Source: Candidatus Marsarchaeota G2 archaeon ECH_B_1 (GTDB lineage Archaea; Thermoproteota; Thermoprotei_A; Marsarchaeales; Marsarchaeaceae). From it: a stretch of DNA of 32,497 nt. A program made the translations under genes and the position numbers. The first letter of the stretch is position 1. Each line of letters begins with the position of its first letter. Positions 1-7,676 of the stretch are shown here, piece after piece. The stretch lies in assembly GCA_003019535.1 (NCBI GenBank), contig NEXG01000003.1, positions 54,982 through 87,478 on the forward strand. The letters run 5' to 3'. A model generated the notes under the pieces. That model ran no database searches and was not told where the DNA came from. It worked only from the letters and a program-made list of their open reading frames with translations.

Positions 1-321
1 CCCCCGAGCCAAAAGGTACATGTAGACGTGCTCGTAGGGTGTCTGAAGCGAGAACGGCCTACCCTCCTGGGGTACTATTGCTATCCTCTGCCTTATTTTG
101 ACTGTTTCCCTCTCTAGGTCGTACCCAAGAACCCTTACTTCACCGGCCGTGGGCTTTAGTATTGTGGCCGCTATCTTGGTGAACGTGGTCTTACCCGCAC
201 CGTTCCTGCCGAGCAAGCTAAAAACACTCTTGTCTTCAACGCTGAGAGTGAAGCCATCAAGTGCCTTCTTGCCGTCAGGGTATATCTTTGAGACGTTGAG
301 TGCCTGTATCGCTTCAGTCAT
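1..321 (-). CDS. ABC transporter ATP-binding protein (N-terminal part, cut by window edge)
   Basis: The first 107 codons of an ATPase subunit that powers an ABC transporter from the cytoplasmic side. The Walker A motif GRNGAGKTT lies at about residues 38-46, and a Q-loop is visible (IAIVPQEG) near residue 82. The segment between them (ILKPTAGEVRVLGYDL) is typical of the DrrA/CcmA-like export ATPases. The start is the ATG at 321; no ribosome binding site precedes it, and an AT-rich box (CAAATAAG, about 343-350) lies at leaderless-promoter distance. It is divergent from mfnB, sharing about 105 bp of intergenic DNA. The signature motif, Walker B and any permease lie outside the window, so the substrate cannot be inferred. 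Confidence 0.9.
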   Translation of the reverse strand, partial: MTEAIQALNVSKIYPDGKKALDGFTLSVEDKSVFSLLGRNGAGKTTFTKIAATILKPTAGEVRVLGYDLERETVKIRQRIAIVPQEGRPFSLQTPYEHVYMYLLARG

Positions 322-394
322 CTAATAAGTGTGTTGACTGGCTTATTTGAGGATTTTGAATGAGCCTGAAAATTACTACTGGCTAGTAGTATTG

Positions 395-402
395 TTTATA
401 TA
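395..402 (+). promoter_or_regulatory. TATA box of mfnB
   Basis: TTTATATA centred about 28 nt before the ATG at 427. This is archaeal TATA spacing for a leaderless transcript, and no Shine-Dalgarno sequence lies between box and start. Confidence 0.7.
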
Positions 403-426
403 CATGCGAGTAATTGTCCTTGTATC

Positions 427-1179
427 ATGTTGTTAATGGTTAGTGTCCAAGACCTCGATGAAGCGACTGAGGCGGTAAAGGGTGGGGCGGACATAGTCGA
501 CGTCAAAAACCTTAAGGAGATGACCGTTGGCTCCAACTTCCCACCAGTTATAAGGCGGGTGAGGGAAGCCTTCCCGAAGGAGATACACGTGAGCGTCACG
601 CTTGGCGTCGTACCCAACCAACCCGGCACAGTAGCCCTAGCGGTGTATGGTGCCGCTGCGCTCAACGCAACATCGGTCAAGGTGGGATTCGTTAACTCCG
701 ACTATGAGATGGCTCTAAGGATACTCAGGGAATCCAAGAGGGCCCTAGAAGGCTCGGAGACCAAGCTAGTGGCCGCAACCTTCGCTGACAGCCATCTGTA
801 TGGTGGTATAGACCCCACACTTGTGGTCAAACTCGCCAAGGAGAGTGGGAGTGACGGTATACTCATCGACACCCTCACCAAGGATGGCCGCAACCTCTTC
901 GACTTTATGGATGAGGGCGTACTCAAAGACTTGGTGGTGGAGGCTAAGGACCTTGGCATGAGCACAGCCCTCTCAGGGTCACTGCGCATAGAGAACCTCG
1001 ACACACTCGTAAGGATCAACCCAGACATAGTGGGTGTCAGGGGAGCTGTGTGCACCAACGGTGACCGTGAAGGGGGTAAAGTGGCCGCGAGCGCCGTGGC
1101 CAGACTAAAGGAGGAAATCAAGCTCAGAATGGAGGGTAAAATAAACGTTTACGCGTCGTGGCTCAAACCCAAAGCCTAA
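427..1179 (+). CDS. mfnB: (5-formylfuran-3-yl)methyl phosphate synthase MfnB
   Basis: TIM-barrel enzyme (former DUF556) that makes 4-(hydroxymethyl)-2-furancarboxaldehyde phosphate from two glyceraldehyde-3-phosphates, the first step to the furan ring of methanofuran. At 250 residues it is near family length. The N-terminal signature GGADIVDVKNLKE places Asp25 and Lys27 exactly where the Methanocaldococcus jannaschii enzyme has its catalytic pair. Lys85 (TSVKVG) and Asp148/Lys152 (LIDTLTKDG) match the other active-site residues (Lys85, Asp151, Lys155). The C-terminal VRGAVC..GDR phosphate-binding loop is present. The start at 427 fits the TATA spacing. A TusA-like gene follows after 19 bp. 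No other methanofuran or C1-pathway gene is in the window, so the end product (methanofuran or a relative) is inferred from the family. Confidence 0.93.
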   Translation: MLLMVSVQDLDEATEAVKGGADIVDVKNLKEMTVGSNFPPVIRRVREAFPKEIHVSVTLGVVPNQPGTVALAVYGAAALNATSVKVGFVNSDYEMALRILRESKRALEGSETKLVAATFADSHLYGGIDPTLVVKLAKESGSDGILIDTLTKDGRNLFDFMDEGVLKDLVVEAKDLGMSTALSGSLRIENLDTLVRINPDIVGVRGAVCTNGDREGGKVAASAVARLKEEIKLRMEGKINVYASWLKPKA

Positions 1180-1181
1180 AA

Positions 1182-1187
1182 GAGGAG
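1182..1187 (+). promoter_or_regulatory. Ribosome binding site of the tusA-like gene
   Basis: GAGGAG about 11 nt before the ATG at 1199. It selects this start over the ATG at 1192, which runs into a stop after five codons. It shows the small gene is translated from the mfnB transcript. Confidence 0.6.
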
Positions 1188-1198
1188 AGTTATGACCG

Positions 1199-1432
1199 AT
1201 GAACACTGATCCCGTGCTTGTCGATGGTACAAAGAAGAATTGTAGGGGTATCGTGGCTCAGCTCGTGGATATAATGAGTCAGGTAGGCGTGGGAGCTGTT
1301 GTGGATGCGGTTGTTCCAGACGCCGTGAACAGGGAGGAGGTCATCAATTGGGCAAAGCGAAGAGGCTACACAATAGTTGCTGACACAAGACGTGGAAACG
1401 TGTTTGTTCTAAGCCTGATGAAAACCCACTAA
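1199..1432 (+). CDS. TusA-like sulfur carrier protein
   Basis: A 77-residue protein with the TusA/SirA/YedF layout. A cysteine (Cys15, in KKNCRGIV) sits at the end of the first strand, followed by a helix, a central strand, and the second-helix motif REEVINWAKRRGYTIV that is characteristic of the fold. TusA proteins carry sulfur as a persulfide on that cysteine. The usual Cys-Pro-x-Pro is changed here to Cys-Arg-Gly, so the family placement is good but the chemistry is less certain. It lies 19 bp behind mfnB with its own Shine-Dalgarno and probably shares that transcript. Why a sulfur carrier should go with methanofuran-precursor synthesis is unknown. A rhodanese-domain protein at 29-30 kb is a possible sulfur donor elsewhere on the contig (inference). 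Confidence 0.75.
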   Translation: MNTDPVLVDGTKKNCRGIVAQLVDIMSQVGVGAVVDAVVPDAVNREEVINWAKRRGYTIVADTRRGNVFVLSLMKTH

Positions 1433-1570
1433 AACATATGTAGAAGAGCGCTATCACCCCGATCCCTGCTGACCGCCTTTTTATGGTTGATTGATGTTTA
1501 AAATGATGTTCCACAATCGCTTTTCCATGTATGGATAAGTATTCTTTTAATCACGGTTCCGCAGGAAGGC

Positions 1571-1578
1571 TTTAAGTA
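1571..1578 (+). promoter_or_regulatory. TATA box for the 1601 operon
   Basis: TTTAAGTA centred 26 nt before the ATG at 1601. It overlaps an upstream GTG (1580) that could otherwise serve as start, and so argues for ATG 1601 as a leaderless start. Confidence 0.6.
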
Positions 1579-1600
1579 TGTGTTCAAGCTAGGCACATGG

Positions 1601-1978
1601 ATGACGGAAGAACAAGAGCTCTTCGCAATTCTGAAAATCAAACGCGACCTCATACTTGTCGCTTCGGACGAGTTGGACCTTGGTTCTACGAATGAAGTTA
1701 AGGTGTACCTGTTCGAAGTAGAATCAGTTAAAGGTGCTGCAGGTGGTAGGGCTGGCGGCTACGGTGCGAGGCGCGTGAGTTCTGTGAAGGGGTACATAGT
1801 TCGGGGGAGCGTATCTAAGAAGTTCTATCAAACCGATGATAAGGATGTGATCGAATCCTTTGAGATACCCTACCATGCAACGGCCATCGACGTACTATTG
1901 CCAGACGGCTCAAGCGTGGTGGTGAGAGGCGTTGTTGACCCGGAGCTTGTGCGCTCGTATGATGGGTTGACTCAGTGA
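1601..1978 (+). CDS. Conserved-looking hypothetical protein, first gene of a thrB-hemQ operon
   Basis: A 125-residue protein that I do not recognise. It looks soluble and mostly beta: alternating hydrophobic strands (AILKIKRDLILVASDEL near the N-terminus, AIDVLLPDGSSVVVRGVV near the C-terminus) separated by a Gly/Arg-rich loop (GGRAGGYGARR, about residues 48-58). There is no signal peptide, membrane segment or cysteine cluster. A GTG at 1580 would add seven residues, but it lies within a few bases of the TATA box, so ATG 1601 is preferred. The stop is 12 bp before the chosen thrB start, so the two are cotranscribed. No function is assigned. Confidence 0.75.
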   Translation: MTEEQELFAILKIKRDLILVASDELDLGSTNEVKVYLFEVESVKGAAGGRAGGYGARRVSSVKGYIVRGSVSKKFYQTDDKDVIESFEIPYHATAIDVLLPDGSSVVVRGVVDPELVRSYDGLTQ

Positions 1979-1989
1979 GGTGCCATCTC

Positions 1990-2937
1990 ATGACGTGGTT
2001 GACTGTGAGTTCTCCCGCATCATCGGCCAACGTTGGACCCGGCTTCGACTCATTCGGCCTTGCTTTAAACCAGCCCCGCGACCATATTGAGGTGCAGGTT
2101 AAACCTGGTAGCGGGAAGGTGGAGGTTGAGGTCTCTGGCCGCTCGGAGTACAATGTACCAACGAACCCTGAGGCTAACAGTGGTGGGTTAGTTGCGAAAA
2201 CCATCCTTAACCGGGTTGGTGATAGATTTGATGTTAGGATCAATGTGACGAAGAGGATAAGGCCGGGTTGTGGGTTGGGTAGCAGTGGGGCTACCGCTGC
2301 TGGGGTTGCGTTCGCCTTAAACAGGCTCCTGGGTCTGGGTCTCAGCCGCGGGGAGCTCGTATTGCTTGCGGCTGAAGGAGAGAGAGCCGCAGCTGGTTCT
2401 CCTCACGCCGATAATGTGGCGGCGTCTCTTCTCGGGGGCTTCACGATGATAGTTTCACACAACCCGATGCGGGTGTACACCATCACGCCTCCCCGCTCGC
2501 TTCGAGTATGCGTGGTTTATCCACTGGTTGAGTATGAGCGTAAAACCGAGAAGATGAGGTTCGTGATTCCCTCCACGGTTGATCTACACGATGCGCTCTG
2601 GAACATTTGGCATGCCGCGGCTGTGGCTGCTGGCTTCGCTTTGGGAGACATCGAGCTTCTGGGCTCGGGAATGGATGATGCAATAGTTGAGAAGGTGAGA
2701 AGTAGCCTAATACCCTGTTACTCAGAGGTAAAGAGAAGGGCTATACGCGCTGGTGCTAAGGGTGTGGCTGTGAGTGGGGCGGGCCCAGCGATGATAGCCT
2801 TCGTGAAAGCAGGGGACACCGACCCTCAGGGTGTTCTCAGGGATATGCTGGACGCCTATATCGAGGCTGGTATAGCCGCGAACGGCTTTGTGACCGTGCC
2901 GGGGGAGGGTTGCTCGGCCACCTTAGAGGATGAGTAA
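1990..2937 (+). CDS. thrB: Homoserine kinase ThrB
   Basis: GHMP-family kinase that phosphorylates homoserine in threonine synthesis. At 315 residues it has the usual length. The N-terminal strand carries the homoserine kinase signature SSPASSANVGPGFDSFG (residues 7-23). The GHMP ATP loop GCGLGSSGATAAG lies at about 93-105, and the third GHMP motif VSGAGPAMIAF near the C-terminus. The start is ATG 1990, preceded by GAGGTG at 1977-1982; a GTG at 1975 overlapping the previous stop is possible but would add a non-homologous tail. The last eight bases overlap the next gene, which implies translational coupling. Threonine synthase and homoserine dehydrogenase are not in the window. Confidence 0.93.
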   Translation: MTWLTVSSPASSANVGPGFDSFGLALNQPRDHIEVQVKPGSGKVEVEVSGRSEYNVPTNPEANSGGLVAKTILNRVGDRFDVRINVTKRIRPGCGLGSSGATAAGVAFALNRLLGLGLSRGELVLLAAEGERAAAGSPHADNVAASLLGGFTMIVSHNPMRVYTITPPRSLRVCVVYPLVEYERKTEKMRFVIPSTVDLHDALWNIWHAAAVAAGFALGDIELLGSGMDDAIVEKVRSSLIPCYSEVKRRAIRAGAKGVAVSGAGPAMIAFVKAGDTDPQGVLRDMLDAYIEAGIAANGFVTVPGEGCSATLEDE

Positions 2938-3691
2938 ATCCACGCTAGCAGGAAATATATTCGGGTCGGATGTAGACGTGTTTGTGAGCGAAAAACAGGA
3001 AATCTATATGATGGTTTTGGCCTTCAGGATGAATGAGTCGTGGTGGTCTAGTGACCCCATTGTTAGGTCCCGAGTCATTCAGAGGTTGAACACCCTGCTA
3101 TCGGGGCTTAAAGATAGGATAATTGTGGCCAAACTATATACATCACTTAGGTGGGACAGTGACTTTCTCTTGTGGTTGGCCGCTAAGCAGCCTGAGATTC
3201 TCGGTGAGGTTAAACTTGACTTCAACACTGTTCTAATGGGCCTCGGCTCCCCGAGCTACAGTATGCTCTCACTATACGAGGAGTCACCATACCTTAGACC
3301 AGGCATGGACTTGGAAGACACCCTTAAGGGTGAGCCTTCAAAGTATTTTGTCGCCTACCCGATGAGCAAGGATCCCGAGTGGTATCTTCTCGACTTTGAT
3401 GAGAGGAAGAATATACTCGCGGAGCACATTGGCATCGCGAGGACGCACCCCGAATCAAAAGGCATAAGGTCCTATACCACCTATTCCTACGGGTTAGGCG
3501 ACCAAGAGTTCGTCGTTATGTACGAAGTTGATTCACTTGCAGCTTGGTCACATGTCACAGCCAAACTCAGAGAGGCTAAAGCCAGAAAGTGGATTGTAAA
3601 TGAAGAACCCATATTTGTTGGCGTCTATGCTGGTGACTTCTCATTCCTAGAGTTCAAAGACGATGGGAGGACATCAACCCCCATCATATAA
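2930..3691 (+). CDS. hemQ: Chlorite dismutase family protein, HemQ-like (coproheme decarboxylase type)
   Basis: A 253-residue haem-binding ferredoxin-fold dimer protein. Its C-terminal half matches the Cld/HemQ family. YPMSK at 143-147 corresponds to the Tyr and Lys pair of HemQ that act on coproheme propionates. The proximal haem ligand is probably His166 (ILAEHIGIAR), and YSYGLGDQEFVVMYE (185-199) matches the family strand. The chlorite-dismutase arginine cannot be judged by eye. Decarboxylation of Fe-coproporphyrin III to haem b is the likely role; a peroxide-handling or unassigned haem function is the alternative, since many archaea make haem by the sirohaem route. It overlaps thrB by 8 bp. 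The last ten residues (DDGRTSTPII) are a non-conserved tail. Confidence 0.82.
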   Translation: MSKSTLAGNIFGSDVDVFVSEKQEIYMMVLAFRMNESWWSSDPIVRSRVIQRLNTLLSGLKDRIIVAKLYTSLRWDSDFLLWLAAKQPEILGEVKLDFNTVLMGLGSPSYSMLSLYEESPYLRPGMDLEDTLKGEPSKYFVAYPMSKDPEWYLLDFDERKNILAEHIGIARTHPESKGIRSYTTYSYGLGDQEFVVMYEVDSLAAWSHVTAKLREAKARKWIVNEEPIFVGVYAGDFSFLEFKDDGRTSTPII

Positions 3692-3757
3692 CCTAAACTC
3701 ATTTTAACCCTCAAGGAGGTTAAAGAGGCAAAATACCCCTCCCCTGAGAGGGATGGG

Positions 3758-4128
3758 ATGGATAGCGCCCCAAAGTCTAAAGGGAAACTTGTAAACTTAC
3801 GTGTACCCGTGGTGCGTGAGGAATCCACGCCTGTGGACATGGCTTCGGGCCTCCTTTGCCCGAAAGGGGGTCGAGCTTGGTGGAAGAAGCAAGAAGCCCC
3901 GTCCATCAGGGCGAACTCTCAATGGGCGCGCCACCCTTTATTTCTAGCGATAACTTAAAGGAGAAGGACGTTCTACAGATAGCTGAAGAGGAGCTTGGGC
4001 GTAAACTTCTCCCACTCACCTTCCGTCAGGGCGGGGTAGTACACTTGGCCTCAGAGAAGGTTGACTATTACCTTCTCACCCCTCTTTGGAGCCGCATCCC
4101 TGAAGACGATGTAGCCATCGGCTCCTAG
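3758..4128 (+). pseudogene. Possible small gene with a -1 frameshift in a G run
   Basis: Two protein-like pieces lie in different frames. The first starts at ATG 3758 behind GAGAGGGA and reads to about 3866 (NLRVPVVREESTPVDMASG, then LLCPKGG). The second continues from about 3870 (SSLVEEARSP, ISSDNLKEKDVLQIAEEELG) and stops at 4128. Adding one G to the run of five at 3866-3870 would join them into about 123 codons. The final 78 bases overlap the end of moeA on the other strand. I do not recognise the product. It could be a real gene with a sequencing error, a decayed gene, or chance coding. The upstream hemQ gene ends 66 bp before. Confidence 0.35.
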
Positions 4129-5274
4129 GAAGCTCGAGTACATGCTCGAGGACCTGTACACAACCTTAGCCAACCCGTCCTCCAACCTAACGGTTCTAAA
4201 GTAGGTGAACCCCTTCTCCACCCCGGTTATGTCAGAGTCCAACACCGCCTCAACCGTTCTGTAGGTCTTAGGTCTACCCGTGAGCCACATCATTAGTGGT
4301 TTGAGAACCATTATTGTCACAGCCAAACTGGAGGCTGGGTGGCCTGGGAGCCCCACCACAAATGTTTCACCCACCCTTCCGAAGAGTGTGGGTCTACCTG
4401 GGCTGAGTCTCACTCCGTGGGCGAGTACCTTGCCCAGCTTCGAGACCGCTACGGAAACATAGTCCTCTGCACCCGCGGATGAGCCACCTATGAACACGAC
4501 TAGGTCGTGTGTCGTCACCTTTCTCACGGTGGCCTCTATTAGATCCAGGTCATCCTTTAAAGGCTTGGATATCTCAACCTCCCCACCCGCTTCCCTTAGA
4601 AGGGCCGCGACACCGTGGCTATTGCTATCGTATATCTCACCGTATCTGAGCTTTGCACCAACTGGCTTCACCTCGTTACCCGTGGGTATAATGAGCACGC
4701 TGGGTCTTTGGTAGACGCTTATCTCCTTGTAACCTTGGCAGGCTGCGAGTGATATGTCTGTTGGCCTCACAACTGTGCCAGCCCTAATCAACACCTCGCC
4801 TTTGCGTATATCGGAGCCAGCTGCATCTATGTTGGCTGAAGGTTTGACTTCGGCGTACACTTTGACCAGTTCGCCAACCAACTCTGTGTTCTCTACGAGA
4901 ACGACTGAGTCTGCTCCCTCAGGGATCTCTCCACCTGTGAAAACCTTGACGGCCTCCCCCCTGTGAACTCTCACCTTAACGGGTGAGCCCGGTTTAGATG
5001 TGTCTATAACCCGTAGTTTCGCGGGAACCTCCCTGCTGGCCCCCCTAGTATCCTCAGCTTTTACCGCGTACCCGTCGAATGTAGCCCTCCAGAAGGGGGG
5101 CATATCAGACTTTGCTATGACATCTGAGGCACAAACCCTACCCACAGCCTCCATGAGACCCACTTTCTCTACGGCTCTCTTAGGTCTGATAGCCTTGCGG
5201 AGAGCCTCCATGAAGTCCTCGTAGTCTAACAGCTTCGACACGGGGTGCATTCCACCATATCTATCAACACTCAT
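4051..5274 (-). CDS. moeA: Molybdopterin molybdenumtransferase MoeA
   Basis: Inserts molybdate (or tungstate) into adenylylated molybdopterin, the last common step of molybdenum cofactor synthesis in the cytoplasm. The length of 407 residues is typical. Landmarks in order: PPFWRATFDGYA (59-70, with the conserved Asp67), TGGEIPEGAD (113-122), PTGNEV (197-202), GEIYDSNS (212-219), GGSSAGAEDY (263-272, MoCF-fold loop), SPGRP (291-295) and GLPGHPASS (308-316). The C-terminal domain IV is complete. The start at ATG 5274 has no Shine-Dalgarno but has a TATA-like box 28 nt upstream. It is transcribed alone; an XdhC-type molybdoenzyme chaperone lies 2.4 kb away on the same strand. Confidence 0.95.
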   Translation of the reverse strand: MSVDRYGGMHPVSKLLDYEDFMEALRKAIRPKRAVEKVGLMEAVGRVCASDVIAKSDMPPFWRATFDGYAVKAEDTRGASREVPAKLRVIDTSKPGSPVKVRVHRGEAVKVFTGGEIPEGADSVVLVENTELVGELVKVYAEVKPSANIDAAGSDIRKGEVLIRAGTVVRPTDISLAACQGYKEISVYQRPSVLIIPTGNEVKPVGAKLRYGEIYDSNSHGVAALLREAGGEVEISKPLKDDLDLIEATVRKVTTHDLVVFIGGSSAGAEDYVSVAVSKLGKVLAHGVRLSPGRPTLFGRVGETFVVGLPGHPASSLAVTIMVLKPLMMWLTGRPKTYRTVEAVLDSDITGVEKGFTYFRTVRLEDGLAKVVYRSSSMYSSFLGADGYIVFRDAAPKRGEKVIVNLL

Positions 5275-5298
5275 AATTCAGGATTGATGTGCACAAAC

Positions 5299-5306
5299 GT
5301 TTAACC
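5299..5306 (-). promoter_or_regulatory. TATA-like box of moeA
   Basis: On the minus strand AAAGGTTAAACG, with an A-rich BRE followed by GGTTAAAC, centred about 28 nt before the ATG at 5274. The spacing fits a leaderless transcript. Confidence 0.5.
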
Positions 5307-5442
5307 TTTATGTGACCATCCCGAAAATGGGTCACGCTTCACATAGCTGGGTAGACGGAACACTCGAAGTTTACGCTAAAACACGAATAGTTCAAAGAGT
5401 TCCCCTCATTTGCCCCATAAAGAAAAAGGGAGGTTAAGTGGT

Positions 5443-7486
5443 TTATGTGTACTGTATTGTGTTGTAGTAGTAGGCTCCGAGGAAGTTGAACACCTGACCT
5501 TTGAGATAGGGTTGCACGAAGAAGTATGTGACTGGCAGTGGAAGCCATGCGTAGGGTGCATACCAGTAGGTAAAGTTGTATATCCACGCTGTCTCCTGTA
5601 TCTGCTGTGTTACATTGGTGTTAAAGGCAAGATTCATCAGGATCTGATTGACTTGGCTCACATTCATCCAGGCTGGTAACCCAACGCTTGTTGTAAGCAG
5701 TGGCACCATTTCCTGCAGGATGGGATCAGCCCAGTCTGGGAACCAGCCTAGCAATTGAATTGGAGGAGATGCTTGTGGTGTAACGTATGTTAGGCTTACA
5801 GATGCCGTTACTCCTTGGGGTGCGACTGAGAGACCTATCTGTGATAGGCCTGCCTGTATTATTTCGAGCTCACTCTCCGTAAGAGGTGATATGGGTGCTA
5901 GATAGGTGATGGTTATGGGTGGCAACCTGTTGCCGTTGGGGTTCCCAAGCACAGTGCCGTTTGGTGTAACAACGTAGAAATCACCTTGGTAGCCGCTCTT
6001 GTTAAGGTAGTAGGCGGCGAGTGTTAGGTTGAAAGAATAGAGTGGTAGGTGGTCGGGGTTATAGAAGCCAGGTATACCTGGTGACACTGGTCCTAGGAAC
6101 TCCTCCGCGAGTGGTTGGCCATTATAAGTGTAGAGTTTGTCTAGTATTTCGGTGTAGTTTATGGCGTGAACTATGGCGAGTCTGAAGTCTGTTATGTTGG
6201 TGGGGAATATCTGTGTGTTCATACCCAGATAGTTGAACCCAGGCGGGTAGCCCAACTCGTCGAATATCTGGTTGAAGCTGTAGTACTGCTTGTACTGGTA
6301 TGCTTGGTACATCTGGTTGAAGAAGGGTATACTCACATATGATATCTGGGCTTGGTTTGTTGCGAACGCCTCAACTCTAGTGCCGTGGGGCTCACCGTAG
6401 TTTATAACGATAATGGGGATGTGTGCGGGTTGGGCTATTATGGGTAGATTAGAGGCGTTGTTACCCCAGTAGTTGGGGTTGGCTTGTAGCACAACCTGTG
6501 TGAGCCCCGGGGCAACAGACTTAATCATGTAGGGCCCAGTCCCAGGGCCACCGTTGACATCATAGTAGCCGTTCACCTTGTTGCCCTGCACTCCGCCATG
6601 CTCATCGATGTAGATGGGGTCGACGACCACATCCCATGGCCCCCCTAGTGTGAGGAGCCAGTCCCTGTATGGTTCGAGAAGGTTTGTCTCGAATGTTAGG
6701 GGTCGGGTTACCACGTATGCTTGGTCGGGGTAGGACATCACCTTCTGTATTGTTGTGTTCGCAGCGTTGAAGTTGCTCAGTATGTTGTTGAGCGCCTCAA
6801 CGGCGAGTGTTAGGTTTGTGACCGTCGGCAGCCCTGTGGCCGCCTGTATGGCGTGCCTGATACCCTAGGGGAAGGCGTACCCTGTCTTTGAATACTGTGT
6901 CATGTATATCGTGAGTTCACCGTAGTTGGCTAAACCCACAGCCTGACCCATGTATGCCTCCCTCACGAAGCTGAACCACAGGATGGAGGCGTTCACTGGC
7001 TCACCAGTGGAAAGCGTGACCCCCCGTCTAATATTGAACACATATGTCTTGTAGTTATTTAGAATGGTATAGTTCTGCGCGACCACTGGTACAACCTGTG
7101 AATAGTTGAACCCAGTGAACTCCACGAGGCCTTGGTAGACGTTGAGGAAAACAGTGTTGTCTTGGACGAAGAAGCCCGTGCCCGGGTCTAGGGCGTCGGG
7201 TGCAGCTGTCTGCGAGTCATCCACTAGTACACTCCTATTTAGGGGGCTGGAGGGTGAACGCTGTAGTGGTTGTAGTGCTCTGCGTGGTGCTTGTCGGGCT
7301 CGAAGCGGTAGTAGTCTGTGTAACGCTGGTTGTGGGTGTGGATACACTTGTGGTCGAAGTGGTGGGTGTCGACGGATGCGTTGGGCGCGTTGCTAAGACG
7401 GCTGCAGCTATAATGATCACTATTACCACTAATATAACCACTGTCCATCCACCTCGAGATGGACCAGATTTTCTCGTATAAACCAT
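5443..7486 (-). pseudogene. Peptide-type ABC transporter substrate-binding protein (SBP family 5), one frameshift and one in-frame TAG
   Basis: Extracellular binding protein for oligopeptides or similar solutes, tethered to the membrane. From ATG 7486 a short basic leader precedes one transmembrane anchor (WTVVILVVIVIIIAAAVLA), then a Thr/Ser/Pro-rich stalk of about 45 residues as in archaeal binding proteins. The reading frame breaks at the five-C run (minus strand; 7242-7246): removing one C restores TLQPLNRSVLVDDSQTAAPDAL. The SBP_bac_5 domain then runs to a TAG at 6865-6867 (YAFP*GIRHAIQ) and continues in the same frame to 5443, with many N-glycosylation sequons (NVT, NFT, NYT). Repaired length is about 680 residues. 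Only one base at each site is wrong and the rest is well preserved, so it is either a very recent pseudogene or carries sequence errors. No permease or ATPase genes adjoin it. Confidence 0.85.
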
Positions 7487-7510
7487 ACATTATAGCACAT
7501 TCTTGAACCA

Positions 7511-7520
7511 ATTTTTAAAT
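7511..7520 (-). promoter_or_regulatory. TATA box of the substrate-binding protein gene
   Basis: ATTTAAAAAT on the minus strand, centred 29-30 nt before the ATG at 7486. It looks intact although the gene downstream is interrupted. Confidence 0.55.
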
Positions 7521-7676
7521 CTGTCTCAAGCACCTAATCATATCAAAAAATTTTCCATATACGCTCTGAAAAGTATGTCTAAGAATGTTTTCGGTTAATC
7601 CGATTTAACAATTGATTTAAAACTTACTGCAATTGTTTGTCCTGAGATTAGAAGCCTTGTTCTCCTAGGACCATCT

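Noticed and set aside
4129-4150. Inverted repeat CTCGAG-tacat-GCTCGAG as an operator
   Set aside because: It lies inside the moeA coding sequence (Ser-Ser-Met-Tyr-Ser-Ser region) and is explained by codon content.
6865-6867. In-frame TAG of the binding protein read as pyrrolysine
   Set aside because: TAG is the normal terminator of several genes here (tricorn, xdhC-like, MFS transporter), no pyrrolysine genes are seen, and the same gene also has a frameshift.
7142-7481. Plus-strand open frames opposite the Thr-rich stalk of the binding protein
   Set aside because: They are antisense artefacts of a repetitive ACN/TCN stalk and have no start signals or recognisable domains.
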